Assembly: GCA_003194525.1 (NCBI GenBank)
Contig: NBIV01000015.1
Coordinates: 372,001-436,000 of the forward strand
DNA: 64,000 nucleotides
Source: Gracilariopsis chorda
Taxonomy: Eukaryota > Rhodophyta > Florideophyceae > Gracilariales > Gracilariaceae
Reading direction: 5' to 3'
Part shown: piece after piece, positions 34,386-46,700 of the stretch
How positions within the stretch are numbered: the stretch's first letter is position 1
Layout: each line of letters opens with the position of its first letter
Notes under the pieces: model-generated
The model's input: the letters and a program-made list of their open reading frames with translations, nothing else
Told to the model about the DNA's origin: nothing
The model's database searches: none
Made by a program: the position numbers and the translations under genes

Positions 34386-35171
34386 CTAGCCTTCTTCTCC
34401 CTCTTCCCTCTTTCCATGCCTCCTCTTCAACCGACTCTTAACCTCCAATCTTTCTTCGTCCTTCTCCCCCAACCTCCTTTTCACGCCCCCTCTACCTCCA
34501 ATAGTAACTGGAGACCCACTCCCGACAGCACCCCTCACCCCACCTTCCCCTCCACCTCCATATATCTTGTTCCGCATATCCTCGACTAGATGCACAGCCC
34601 TGTCCACCAGTAAAAGCCGCTACTCCAACTCCAAACTCCGTACTTGCAACTCCTCATTCTCCTTCCACAGCCTCCCCAGCTCCTCTCCCACACACGCCAC
34701 AACCCAATCGACGTGCTGCTCTGCCCACACCCCAGCCTCCCTCACCCTCCGGCGCAACTCAGCCACAGCACCCATCGGCACTCCTTCCTCCGACGCACTC
34801 AGAACCATTCCTCCCAACTCCACGACAACCTCCTCAATACACTCATCCGAACGCTCCTTAAGCCCTCCCCCAGCGCTCCTCAATAGTTCCTTCACATCGC
34901 GCTAGAACCCATCCATTCGTTTCCCTCCTCCTCCCCCTACCCCTCCTCTTCGACCACCCTCGCCCGCATCTCCCTCCCCACCATCCCCTCCCATCATCGT
35001 CCCAACCCCAAGCTCCCCGAGCCCAACAAACGCCTTTTCCTCGCGCCTTTCACCATCACCATCCCCTTCCTCATCCCTCTTCTCCCACGGAGGCGTCTCC
35101 GGCACCTCTTTCATCTCCGCTTTATCCAACAACCCCAGGAGCTCTTCATCATTCACGAATCCGCTCGACAT
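34386..35171 (-). CDS. Purine-rich unknown ORF blocks, possible cargo
   Basis: Read from the ATG at 35171 (MSSGFVNDEELLGLLDKAEMKE), three collinear blocks in one frame give an acidic, Gly/Glu/Arg-rich protein with a helical, heptad-like part (including VAELRRRVREAGVW and LGRLWKENEELQVRS) and a basic C-terminus. The frame is not continuous, so it is broken, spliced or not a gene. The strand is strongly purine-biased, which by itself favours such amino acids. It lies on the same strand as E3, between its 5' LTR and gag, where Gypsy elements normally carry no gene. Unrecognised. Confidence 0.3.
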
Positions 35172-35470
35172 GGCTACTACACTCCCCACCCCAACGGTGC
35201 TCCCGTTCCCAACCCTCTACCACCAAGCGTGCACACTCCAACTACCTATCCACCCCCTTTTTTTCAATCCCCCGTTTTCGCGCCATTTCCCACCGCCATA
35301 CCACGTGTCCCACCAATGATAAGAAACAGCCTATCTAGGACAACATTTTACAACTCAGTCACCCTAAGTATGTAAAGGTAGAACTACAATTCTATCTAAA
35401 GGAATGGTCGAAAACAAGACCCAAAAGGCCTCGGTTGCTCTCCCAGACTCGCAACATACCTCTCAAAATT

Positions 35471-36109
35471 TTACTCTAAGTCCATATCCACAGCCATTTC
35501 TAAAAGCAACAACACAAAAAAGATAGTCTTCTCTACTACAGGCCCCAGTCCCCTTACATTGTGCAAAGAAGTCTCCCTCACAAATGTAGATATCAAATAC
35601 GTAAATACCACAGGTAACACCCTTCCAATAAAGAGCCTAATAGCAGCCACACCATCTGCTATCCCCACCACCCTCTTCAAAACCCCACATACAGTACCGC
35701 AAACCCACAAAATCAGCTCACCAATACCTCTCTGCACATATGGAAGCCCTATCTCATTTTTAATGCTGTCCCCAGTCACAAAGAACATCGTCAGCCGCTC
35801 CACAACATATGACAGAGCCCCAAACATGAACCCACCACTGAAAAATGAAACAGCGCCAGTCCTAAGCCCCGTTCTAAGCGACATTGGCGTTGCCAAGAAA
35901 TGATAGGTAACAAAAATACAAGCATTCAACCGCACCAGACCTCCCACTGTGAATCCAAGTAGTCTGTTTCGAATCACAGAAAACCTTCCCAGCCGTTCCC
36001 TGCCCCTCAAACGTACAAACGCCAATGAACCAAAGTACCTCCTATGCAATGAGGGGTTTTTAGGGGTTTTAAAGTGTAATGGAATTTTCGAATTGGTCAG
36101 CCAATCCAC
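35471..36109 (-). CDS. Multi-span membrane protein ORF, unrecognised
   Basis: A 213-codon open frame whose upstream end has no in-frame ATG, so its first exon or N-terminus lies elsewhere or is lost. A short hydrophobic frame just upstream (about 36071-36235, beginning MEVAELVICSTCGVRV) could belong to it. Hydrophobic stretches include LNACIFVTYHFLATP, GAVSFFSGGFMFGALSYVV, GELILWVCGTVCGVL, LPVVFTYLIST and TIFFVLLLLEMAV, giving about four to five spans. The LRTGLRTGAVSFFSGGFMFG part faintly recalls Tim17/Tim22/Tim23-type proteins, but I do not claim that. It sits between the E3 5' LTR and gag on the same strand, so it may be captured host sequence. The stop is at 35471. Confidence 0.4.
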   Translation of the reverse strand: MDWLTNSKIPLHFKTPKNPSLHRRYFGSLAFVRLRGRERLGRFSVIRNRLLGFTVGGLVRLNACIFVTYHFLATPMSLRTGLRTGAVSFFSGGFMFGALSYVVERLTMFFVTGDSIKNEIGLPYVQRGIGELILWVCGTVCGVLKRVVGIADGVAAIRLFIGRVLPVVFTYLISTFVRETSLHNVRGLGPVVEKTIFFVLLLLEMAVDMDLE

Positions 36110-36323
36110 TCAGAGTACTGAAGAGCTCAATCACGAGATATCCGAAGAACGGAGCACAAAACACAAGACAAATCTTCACCGAGATCACTCGAACACCACA
36201 CGTCGAACAAATCACCAGTTCTGCGACTTCCATGTGAGTCTTTCTTCTTCGAAGTGGAAAACTTATGGTTATTCCGTTGACGTAGCCACGTACAGTTCAA
36301 CCTTTCTAGATTTAGTAACCAGT

Positions 36324-37251
36324 TGTAGTGCAAACCCCGAAGGTTAGGTATCACAATCAAGGTGTCCGGGGCCCTGCTCCCTGTTGAGGCAGACCCAGTG
36401 ACAGAGCCCTCTGTATACCTGTAAAATGGGGATAACTCCGTAGGTATTTCGGATTGACCACAGAGTTGGGTAAAGAAAGGTGAATTGGAGCCAGAAAGAC
36501 GGTAAAAACGGAGACCGGTGTGGCACGCGATGCGGTGGTTTAGAATATACCCGGTGAAGGGGGCCTTCCGAGGACGGGGAAAAACCAACCAGCGGGTCGT
36601 GCGGAAATCAGAAAAAGACCCGACGGAGGGTGCCCATGCACGGGATGTTGCGGACAAAGTACCCAATACAGGGGCGATACCAGTACCACACGGTAGATAA
36701 TATGACACGACAATTATAACACAGAGTATCTGTGTGCTTACCGGGCGGTTGAGTCGAGCACACCGAATGCGGTGACTCTGCGCGAGGAGTAGTGCACGGT
36801 GCAACGACTTCACAGTCCAGAGCCGGATATCTGAGGTCAAACTGAACCATTATGAATCACGGACGTCTCGGGTTACCTTTACTTAGTGCTCGCGACGACG
36901 AGGTAGCGCGCACTTAAGTAGGTACACTACCATAATAAATTATAATAGTTAACTACAATACTGCACAATTCCTCAGGTCCACACCACTTGCGAGGCCAGT
37001 GTCAGGCACCTTGAGTGGTCAACCCAAGTAAAACACAACACTACAGCATTGTGCTTTTGCACACGCGTCCACTCATCCTGCAATTTACTCTAGATTCCTA
37101 CCTTCTTAGCTGAAACTTCACATAGTATACCATCCCATAGGCGTCACCTCGTACGGTTCCAACTCATATAGGGTAGAGCCGTCACGGTAACCACCTCGTA
37201 CTTCTATAAGTAGCATCATCACGATTTCCAGGCATTTCGCGTTGCACCACA
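36324..37251 (-). repeat. E3 5' LTR
   Basis: 928 bp, a direct repeat of 24483-25423. On the minus strand the primer-binding candidate begins TGG two bases after its end, and CTAGAA follows a little downstream, as in E1. The second CCTAT target copy is at 37252-37256. Confidence 0.85.
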
Positions 37252-37256
37252 CCTAT

Positions 37257-40200
37257 CAGCTACACACAGCTCGAGCAGGCTATGTAAATTGGGGCCAACT
37301 TCGTACAACGATGCTGCAATGTCGTTGTGGCAATCAATTCAGCGAGCATACCTTCTGACTCAGCGATATCACGAAGGAGGTTGATCACGTATGTTATTCC
37401 GGTTCCTACGGATCCTTGCACAAGGAACACCTTTCCAGGAGTGCTAGTTCTCTCCTGCAGCCCCTGCCGTTAATGAAATGTGGCAATGACAGTGTCAATG
37501 ACCTGTATGTTGCAAGTTTTTAAAATGGCGTACCTTAACTACAACGTTGACGCATTTTACACCGCTCGCCACTATCGAGTTGTTGTAGCTCCATTCGTCT
37601 CAGTAACTGCTGCATCATCCTGCTGTAGGTGTTGGGAGAAGAAGCCGTGATTGCGTAGCAATCTTCCGCCGGGCCAGTCTGAGATCTCCGCCACACGTCG
37701 ATACGTTTCTTGCTTCCGTTGCTGCTCATCGCCTGTATGTATGTCACGACATAGCGCCTCCCAGTCATCGACAGCAATTTTCTCTTGGTCTGCGCCTTTT
37801 TGATATAGTGTGACAACCGGACATCGGAGCTGGCAGGGCGTGCTGTAGATCTGCTTTGCTTCTTGCAACGTCATATCAAACTCGGATACGTCTGCGAGCA
37901 GTCCGCTTGCAACTATGGTTTCACGATACGTCCCAAACTGATGTCCGTTGAAATTACTTGCGTCTTCATAAGAGCTCGAGCCCTAATTCATGAGCCGCAA
38001 GCGAACACGAAACAGCTGGATTTCGGACGCTGACATACCTCCGATCTTTGCGACCCACTGGTCGTCTTCCGTGCGCTCTACCAAGTACGTGGGTGGACTG
38101 CAGTCATATGTAGGCACCTAAGTGCTGTCTCCGTCGTGTTGACTAACCACAAGTGCATTAAGCGTGCGATACAAACGCCCCTTTTCAAAATAAGAAAAGT
38201 AGTCGAGGTATGCACATGCTTCGGGGCTGGAAAAATATCTCTCCAATGTAGACAGCTGCCATGCAGAAAAAAGCTGGTTTGGACCCCTCAGCAGAAATGC
38301 TCGCTCTCCTTTCAATTTTGTGGCCAGTCGCTCTACTTTAAGTATTATTTAAACATGGCAAAACTCAAAATCTCCATTCTGCGTTCACAGCGCCCACCAC
38401 AAGCACTCGCATGTATGCATGAATGTTGTTCTGAACCTGCGGCTTTTGTTGCTGCTCGTTCTGCGTGCCTGTCTCATTAGCGGCACTGAGATTGAGCAGC
38501 ATCTCCTGAGAGTTTGGATGCCTAAACGTGTACTTCGTCAGAGAGGCTACTGCGCTCACTTCTAGGGTGCGCTCTACGGTGATATGGGAGCGGTATATCT
38601 TGGTGAAAGTTGGTTTGTACCGCACAATCTTTAGGTCTTCATGCTTTCTTCTGCAGTGCATCAGGCATTGGTGAACTCTTCAATGTACGTCTCCGGCACA
38701 ATCAAGCTGCTGTCGTTTCCAAACTTGCACCGACCATTGCGATTATGGAAATAGGAAGAGTGGCATTGCCTGTGTATGGAACGAATAAAGGCACGCATCG
38801 CGTCGTCTTCACCGGAGAGGGACACTTCTGCACGAACCAGGTCTGCGATCACATCAACGTCTTTAATCAAAAACCCCTCGTGCCATACGAGCATGTGGTG
38901 ATGAGGCATACTGCGTTCTTGAAACTCAAGGTTTGATGCAAGCCCAATTACTTCATTCCAAAGATGTGTTCCGAGATTTTCTCCAAGTCATTCATGAAGT
39001 CATTAGCGTACTAATTGTACACCCTTGCGATCGGATCCGATGGGTCAACCGGTCGAGAGGGGTCACTCCGTTCCGTAAATGTGATACGATTGCTGGTGTC
39101 CATCCTAAGGCGCTGGATGTCCTCTCGCCAGATGTTCATGGTGATTGTAAGGAACAGAGAAGACGTTTTTCTCCGCGCCACGATCGTCTGTCCATCAATG
39201 CGCTTGTTCGTCCAGTACGCCGCTCAGTTGACCGAGTCATCAGGCAGAAAGATCCGTCCCATTTGCGCGAACTGGGATGGTGGCACGTGACCGGTTGCTG
39301 TTGTGCTTGCTGGATCTCTTGCTCGTGTAAAATGCGTGCCTTTTCTTATGTTTCCAGGAAACGCAGTCGCATGTCCTCAATGTGTTTGTGGGTTGCAAAG
39401 CATCCACATCTGCATCAACTGTCCACTGGTCAGAAGGATATTGTCTGAGTACAGTCGTCTCTTTGTGTTCTGAGCCCAAGTGAGCTTTCGGAGCTTCCAC
39501 TCGTTGAAGCCAAGATTTGAGCTCTGCTGTGTGGAGTTCCTTGCGTCCAGAAACACCCGGAAGGAGCGAAAATTTCTCTGCAAGTTTGGATGCGGATTTT
39601 AGAAGTCGGTACAGCACTTGCGCATTGTTTGCGGCATTCGCAACCGCCCTATCTCCAGCAGCAGTAGCAGCAGCAGTCGCCACTACGGTGTCCTTTTTGG
39701 TTACGGTTACTTCTAACAAGCGCGGTACTTAAGACTCCACTCGATATACGGCAGTTTCTTCCAAGACGAGCGTTCTCATCATGGTTGGCTCCGCACCAAT
39801 AGCATCTTCAGAGAGAAGGGCAGCACCTGCGTGAGAAGCACTGACTGTGGCACTTCGGTTTCCTTTGTATCCACGTACGACTACTCCCTCTTCTTCTGTC
39901 TGCATGATGATACTCATGGTGATCTCTGCATTTTGTTGTTTTTGTTGCGTGCTCAGGATGGATCGGTACCGTTAGCGCACCACGTGTGGCATGGGCTGGA
40001 TCAAATCGTACAACTTGGGCACGATGTTTTGTGCGTTGATGTCTGGAATGAACGCACGAAAAGTGGCACGCGCATAGTGAGATCGATAAGAGGAAGGTGG
40101 ACCAGTACACCAGAGAAAGCTGTAGTGCGTGTTATTGTGGTTCTCCATGGGGAGAGTGGGAGCTGCGTTGCCCGCAAACCTTAGAAAGGAGGGACCCCCT

Positions 40201-41388
40201 CCCGTCATATGCGACAAGTCCATGAACGCTTGCGTGGTTGCGAAAAGCATATTCAAGTCAAATAAATGGCTGTGAAAGGCTCTAAGGCGATGAAGACTGA
40301 AAATCAACTCGCTGCTATGCCATCTGCGGAACGTGACGCCCCATCCTGGCATTCTCCTCATTGCATGGCACACTCCGGTAGTCTTTTTTCACAGGAAAAC
40401 ATAAACGCAATACTTGGGAGCTATGAATTTTTAATGTCCAGTCGGGGTACGGGCAGGAAGAGAACGTGTCTGACTGTTCGCTGCATCTTCCGCATCCCAT
40501 TTGATCTGCAGTGGGAAGCGTCTCACATTCTGGCACGCTTCCAAGGATTCCCGAATCATTCGTTGCCTGATCTACCAAGGGATCCCACGCATAGTACACC
40601 CAATAGCGTCCTCGATCAGTATGCCCAGAAGACTGCATCACCGTCGTTTCCAGCTATTGCTGTGGCTACAGCTACAGCTTGTGTGAACGAGCCCGTCTGA
40701 TCTCATCCTGGTTGACATGCATCATAATGGGCATCTGTTCTTCTTCCTGTTAAGCTTGTGACAGTACAGGCTTTCGCGGCGGGTTTGAGGAAGCTGGATT
40801 GATCTCATCTTCTTCCGCTTCTATGGAGACGGGCATGTATTCTTCTTGTTCTTCAGATTGTTGAAAAGTGGGCTGCTGTGGCAGTTGTGGCTGTGAAGGA
40901 GCAGGAGTGATCTCATCCTTTTCCACTGCCATCGCAACGGGGATCTGTTCTGCAGGGATCCTTGGGAGAGGAGTAGGCATCTGAGGCGGATGAATGGGAC
41001 TCAGAAGGCCTCTCACGAACTCCAGTATTAGGCGCAAATTTGGTAGATCTGTGGCAGTGGACCTACTGGCTGAAGCGGCGCTTGTGCTATCTGCCGCTGC
41101 AACCGAAGTAGGTGCGGGAGTAGTTTTGTCTTCTTCTACCGCTGGAACAGTGGGTCCTTGAAAGAGCGCTTCGCTTTCATTAACCCTTACTTCATCTGGA
41201 GCTGGAGGAGCTGGAACTCGTCGGGGTCTTCGATTTCTTGCCCGTGCTCCACCACTGCCGATGCGACGACCACCAGCGTTTTGCCTTGCACCGTCTGCGT
41301 TCAACCTGGCCCCCTCAGAATTATCTCTGGCACCACGGGAGTTAGATCGGACCGCACCAGACTTCGGACGTCGCCCTCCTTGCGTCAT
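37257..41388 (-). pseudogene. Helitron Rep-helicase, N-terminal and Rep part
   Basis: The start is the ATG at 41388. The first 212 residues (41388-40750) form an arginine/glycine-rich region with repeated GAR units (NSRGAR, NSEGAR, NADGAR) followed by a Pro/Glu-rich tail. Downstream come Helitron N-domain blocks (about 39972-40373, with GGGPSFLRFAG), the Rep HUH region LEFQERSMPHHHMLVWHEG (about 38870-38930), the Rep Tyr region with SHITVERTLEVSAVASLTKY (about 38520-38600), and a helicase Walker A block KVFLVQGSVGTGITYVINLL (about 37380-37440). Frames change between blocks, and the Walker A Lys is replaced by Ile, so this copy is dead. The helicase continues at 24477 beyond E3. Confidence 0.85.
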
Positions 41389-42009
41389 TTTAGTTTACAA
41401 AGAAAGAAAAAATCAATTCTATTTTTTAAACCGCTAAGATTATTGCCAGAACTCCAGAATAATTTCCAATAAAACACAAAGTTGAAAGCGAAAATTTTGT
41501 TTTCAGTTTGTTGCTTTGCACGTATTGGGCCTAGTTGCATGAGCAATTAAAAAGAATTGCTGCAAGACTTCTATTTACCCGATGCAGTTGTACGCAACAC
41601 AAGGTCTCGACAGGCTGCTGTTGGATTATGACGGGCGAAGTGTGCCCATCTGGATTTCAGGCCGTTTGATGTTTTACCTGCGTCCAGTTGAAAGGATTGG
41701 TCAGCCTTTACTTACACAGCGTAGTGTGCTTTTCTCCCCCAAGAGGTACGACACGGCGGCTGCCTCGGACCCGGCACACCAAACTGTTATAAGGTCAGGG
41801 AAACCCTCAGACGTCCAGGATCGCTGTCAAACTACCAGTATACCACAGAGGCGCACCTGGCCTTTCCCAGATCCGTGGTACTCAGTGGGTTACTCTTGTG
41901 GCGACCTGCACACGAGCTCAGCCCTGCCTACGTCCAAGCCCAGCAACAGTGTCCAAAGTAGTAAAACGTTACCACACTGCGCTATTGGCAAAGCCTGAAA
42001 TAAGACGTG
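41389..42009. other. 5' flank of the Helitron ORF
   Basis: An AT-rich stretch to about 41550 that could hold the Helitron promoter. Then a plus-strand frame at 41582-41998 containing DYDGRSVPIWISG, weakly similar to FDGRSVPLPIWWS in E4. No firm gene is called. Confidence 0.3.
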
Positions 42010-42040
42010 AAACTAGAGATTAGAATCAGCACGCGAGATG

Positions 42041-42420
42041 CTCTTGGAACTGCGCCAGTGCAGGATATTCGTCTGTTTCAGGCATGTCTGCAATTAAACT
42101 TAAGCATAAACTGCACTGGCGCAGGGCAACTTGACACGTCTCGCAATGAACAGCCGGGTTTGGCGGCTGAGTGGCTGGCTCTACAATCCTACTATATTGC
42201 GCGCCATTTAGCAGCCATTGCACAGTAAATATGCAGCAGTAGCAGCTAATAAACTGAATACTTTCCTGCTGCTGCTGAAGTTTTTAAATGGTAGGGAGGC
42301 GTTGCGCCAAATTTGTGCTTTGCATGTCCAAACGGGGGCGTGCAAAGCGCTTTTGTCACGCAACGCCTCCAATCAGTCAACAACATCCCCCTCTTAGGCA
42401 TGTTAATGCTTAAGAGGGGG
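42041..42420. repeat. Detached hairpin module
   Basis: It has a TGCGCCAGTGCAG / CTGCACTGGCGCA inverted pair (about 42050-42125) and the GGAGGCGTTGCG / CGCAACGCCTCC stem (42295-42306 and 42359-42370) preceded by a CTG run. This is the same module as in the block at 18283-20208. It lies just outside the 5' side of the Helitron gene and could mark that element's end. Confidence 0.65.
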
Positions 42421-44034
42421 GAGATCCTCTCTGAGCATTGTAGGCAGTGGCCATACAAGAACTCTGTCCAGTACAGGTACGCTGTCAGTCCTCTCGGTGG
42501 CCCGCGCTTCCACACGACAAGGTTCTTGCCACTATACCACTCGTACCTCTCAGCGCAGGCCACTTTGCGAGCACCGTCAAGTCACTGGCCACATCCGCCC
42601 TCTATGCGTGGGAAAATATGACTTCGCTTGCGTTGCACTACATTCCACACTTTTCAGTGCTGCTTATCAAATGATGCAGCGCTAGAATACCTGCTGTAAC
42701 TTGCAAGTAATGTAGAGTGCTTTCTCGAAATTTTCTTATCGAAATGTAAGAACATCAACGATTTCTTCTGCCACTGGCCACAGATTCACTCCAAAATTTA
42801 CAACACATATCTATTCAGCACATGCGGTCTTCACAGCCTTTCGTAAGAGACCGCGAGAATGGCACCAAAATCTTAGGCAGACTATGCGAAATGTCTGCAT
42901 TTCGATAGCAAAAGCTCGGAAGCGGCATCGAACGCTATTATTATCAAGCATATAGCAAATCAACGCTCTGACAGCGCGGTGCTCATACCTTTTCCCCTTC
43001 AGAAATGTGTGACCCTTGGCGGACTTGCAGCAGTATGTAATGAGCGTTGCTTCAAACGAGCATTCAGAATGAGGAGACGCTCGTTTTACCATCTATTGTG
43101 ATTGGTAGTTTCTGCCATCTCAAAATATTTCAGTGGGGCTAAGCGCTAAGGTACGACAACCATCCCGTCAGACATGCTTTAGGCGATAACCTTGCGAATG
43201 CTAGCGGGAGCTAGCTGTTTTGACATTATGATGAGGGGTTTTGTGTAGGTGCTCCCACAATCTACGAAATATTTCATGCTACATGTCTGGAATTGATGGA
43301 CGTGTCGAAACTACCGGTTATTCCAACGTCTAATTTGGAGGTACACAAGGTGTAGAAAGAATTTAAGCATTCGCAATCACCGCCGAGTCAATGTGTTGCC
43401 TGCGTTGAAGCTTTAGATTAGATTTTATTTCGCATACAAAAAAAGGAAAGATATATAAATCATGCGTATTTCTATTTTCGCAAAGGTTTCTACGCTCTGT
43501 AGGGTCAGGCGCTAGTGGATCTATCGTATCGATCTATGAGGGTCTCATCTGGAGGCGTCGGGTCTACACGTGATGCTATACCAAATGCTGTATGAGGCTT
43601 AGGTATGTTTTTGGAGGTGCATAGGCTACGTAGGGGGGACCAGATGGTAGCGAATGAAGCATGTACGCACAGCAAAATCCTGATTGAACCCATACCACTA
43701 TTAAAAGTTGTGGGTCCCTACAGAAGTGCTTCTAGCTTTTACTTATTTTCCCTGACAGCTCGTGTTGAACAGGATTTTGGTATACTGGCTGCCAGGTTGA
43801 CGATTATACAGAACATATTGCAGATATCCGTATACATCAGCTCTTGTGTCATATTTCTATGCATGAAGTGGCGTAAGTTTTGTATAGAAAATGGAGAACA
43901 GATTATGCAGCGCAGGCGGTATGAAAAAAGGGAACAGAATAAGATGGAGATGCAAGAATGGTATGCAAGTTGCAAGGAAGAAAATCTTCTTCAACTCTGG
44001 TTACTAGACGATCAAGGAATTCGTGGTGTTGTGG
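42421..44034. other. Region with one unsupported ORF
   Basis: Mostly featureless. A 157-residue plus-strand frame (43605-44078) carries one hydrophobic segment (IIQNILQISVYISSCVIFLC) followed by a charged helix (RRRYEKREQNKMEMQEW) and runs into the E4 tail repeat, so its end is borrowed from the repeat. An AT-rich stretch lies at about 43370-43490. No family was recognised. Confidence 0.3.
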
Positions 44035-44702
44035 TTACGAACAGATCAATGGTTCAAATGGTTGGGATTCGATGGTGATGATCCGAGTTGAAGTTCGGAG
44101 CATCCATCCCGGTTTAGATAGAGGTTCTAGCCTAGTTCTATCAGGGCAACTAGTCGATGAGATATCGTCTGAGTTGAACAAAATTATGCTTGGTCTTCTC
44201 GTTGGTATCCATATTTGTGCGGTTTACCGGGTTCAGTTCGAAATCTAGTCGTTTATTGAATTGGCAAATCCCCCAGCTCTAATGACTTGTTTTATGACTT
44301 GGCAAGGATCAGCAACAGACGGGGTCTTGATGATCTGGCATGAACCCAGGGCGCCGAAGATGACTTGGTATGGATCTATCGGGAATTCTTCATGGCTGTT
44401 TGATCATTTCTGTACCGTGTGATGTGTTTGTCACCTTTGTAAGTAGTAGGCGACGTGTACTTGGGAGCCAATTTGTTCCGTTGGTCTGTCGGGTCTTCTC
44501 CGACATAATGATGTTTTTGTGTCATATTGATAGTAGGTCACAAAGCTGTCAACTCGGCTTTGAGGCCAGGTACACATTTCAAGTACGAAAACGATCTCTT
44601 CAGGAAATCGAATAGAATAAAACTAGGAAACGTCGGCACGTTAGAACTGGTGTTGGAGGCAATTTTATTCAAACCAAAGTAAATAGTAACTAAACATAAC
44701 AG
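44035..44702 (+). repeat. E4-family tail copy
   Basis: About 650 bases alignable with 27785-28436, including the end of the last E4 frame (QWFKWLGFDGDDPS here) and the long 3' noncoding tail ending TAACAG. Shared landmarks are AACTAGTCGATGAGA, CAACTCGGCTTTGAGGC and GAATAAAACTAG. The upstream coding part is not shared, which suggests 5' truncation. Confidence 0.75.
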
Positions 44703-46700
44703 TTGTATCCACTAAAAGGGAAGAGAATGTGTCTATTATTCGTTGCAAAGATCTTTGGTGCTCCGTGCTGTATGGGGTTCTTCGTCATCCTTATGAATCA
44801 ACAGCAATGCATCACGCCGATGCATGCGCTCGTGATTTCTGCACTTAGTTGCGTATGCATCACGAACCTGTCTCCGCTTCTGGCAGCACTGTGCCCAAGA
44901 TCGCAATCCGACTCCAGTGAAAGCCACCACGTCACGGCCTTGAAAAGCCCTTCTTCCCTTCGGGTACAACGCCTCTACAGTCTTATTATAGTGCAGCTCG
45001 CCTGGAGAGCAATCTCAACCTGGCATCGGAAGCAAACAACGACCGACTAGCGATGGAAGCTTTGTTCCTGATTAAAATGAAACGACCATAGTTGGTAAAA
45101 AATGTCGCCCAACATCAAAGCCACGATATGTTCCTTAGGAAAGCAGATCCAGGACGGCACAGACCTGAGTGCATGTGTGACACTTCTGAGAGATTTGAAT
45201 GTAAGGGAGTCGGTTGCAGTGCTTCTTTTCTGAACAAAAAGGCTTCTTGAAAGGACGTGAGTGTCACTGAACAAGCGCAGTTGCTAACATGTACTGGTTC
45301 GTTATGAGAAAGAAGGGTTCAAGTGTAAGCCTTGATATTGCCTAATGCCTCGGCCATCCTTTCTCCGTATGGCACTCCACCATACAAAACCCTTGTCGCC
45401 ACGGACCCTGTTGCTAACGGTGAGCTTATTAACAGAGCCCTCTGGTTTGATCCGGAAGCAAAGCTAAACGTGGGACTCGACGAGTTGGACAATGACGAAG
45501 GGTTGCTTCTGGGTGAGTTGCCAGTGACCGTCGCTCGCTCCTGAGACTGGTGCCGCCGAATTGCGGTCCTTTCTCCCGTTCTTGTACGAGAACAATTCTG
45601 GAACACTGTGAGAGCCGGTGGTCACATAGCCTGCATCGCGTATCAGTGACTGTTTGGCGCTCTGACCAAGATTCCGGTCACTCCCTCCGACGGTTTTGAT
45701 GTGGCTCTCACAAGCCATGTGTTGTAGTATATTTTGATCGGAGGTGCTGGAGCTGCTCCCCAGTTGAGGTCATCGGCATTGGGTCCGGAGATACCGTAGT
45801 ACCGGGTTGTGCCTAGACTGACTTCGAAAGAGGCATCTTCTGGAACCGGACTTGCACAGGAACGAACTGCCGAGCTGGAGCTGTGCGTCGCTGCTGCGAA
45901 GGTTTGCTTCTCTGATTGGTGGACGAATCGTCGCTGAGGCCCTTCGAGTTGTTCGGCTGAATCATTGGATGGATGTTTTAATCGCTGAGGGCAAGAAATG
46001 TTGGATCGTTCGTAAGGATGCGTAACGCGTTGGTGCGTGAGTAATTCCGAAAGTCGATCATTTTGTACGCTGGCCTGCATATTTATGCACCTCCGCGAAC
46101 TCTTTTTCCTGCCCAAACCTCATTGGTTTTCTGCACTTACAGAGGCGGAAATGTAGTGCAATGAACCCTTGGGCACGCGGTAAGGACTCGGGTCTTGTAG
46201 AGGTAGTACCAAGCGATGGCATGTGACTCAGATGCATGAGTCGGAGGCCCCGAATGCGACGTGAGGGATCGCCTGGATACCAGCATATACCTGAGTGGGA
46301 ATCATGGATGCATGATAGATGGGCCTGTTGGGGGTGTTGAGATAGTGGAATACGTGTCAGGTGAGCGACAGTTTACGCAGATGATCTCCTAAGACTGGTG
46401 GTCACACAAACGTATAGGGCTAGACTGTGCGTGTGTGCCGGAATAGTTATCTCATTTTCAGTTAATTCTCTACACTAATGTTTCACAGTGATCCCACTTA
46501 AGCGACGGTCTTACGGCCCCCACTGGGAAGTAAAGAAGACCAAGTTCGACTCTACTCAAGCTCACCAACATGTGACCGTGACCAAATTCCAGGGAGCATC
46601 CATGTTGCGTCCGGCTTGACTACCTGTCCTGACTCTCTGAAGAGTTAGCCCGCGCTAACAGTGTTAGTAATTGTTTGTCCATTTCTTTTGTCCATTTTAC
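44703..46700. other. Unassigned DNA with an E4-like fragment
   Basis: The stretch 45332-45541 (plus) encodes RALWFDPEAKLNVG and GLLLGELPVTV, collinear with RAPWFYPEAVKNHV and GLLPGGLPIDI of the E4 frame at 25502, so it is a fossil fragment of that family. A 157-residue minus frame (45643-46116) has no recognisable motif. Nothing else was identified. Confidence 0.45.

Larger units (their letters stand above)
24483..37251 (-). mobile_element. E3: broken Ty3/Gypsy element inserted in the Helitron
   Basis: A 12.8-kb minus-strand Gypsy fossil with LTRs at 24483-25423 (3') and 36324-37251 (5') and a perfect target duplication CCTAT at 24478-24482 and 37252-37256. On the minus strand the LTRs begin TGTGGTGCA and end CACTACA, and the purine tract AAGGAGGGGGAGA abuts the 3' LTR. 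The LTRs differ at very roughly 15 percent of positions by eye, so it is far older than E1. Gag and pol relics related to E1 occupy about 29162-33960. The element is broken in many places. It also holds sequence not normal for Gypsy: repeat family E4 at 25430-28436 and two other ORF regions at 34386-36109. Confidence 0.85.

Noticed and set aside
36040-36085. Telomere-like AAACCCCTAAAAACCCCT stretch
   Set aside because: Only two imperfect units inside an E3 segment; not enough for an interstitial telomere.
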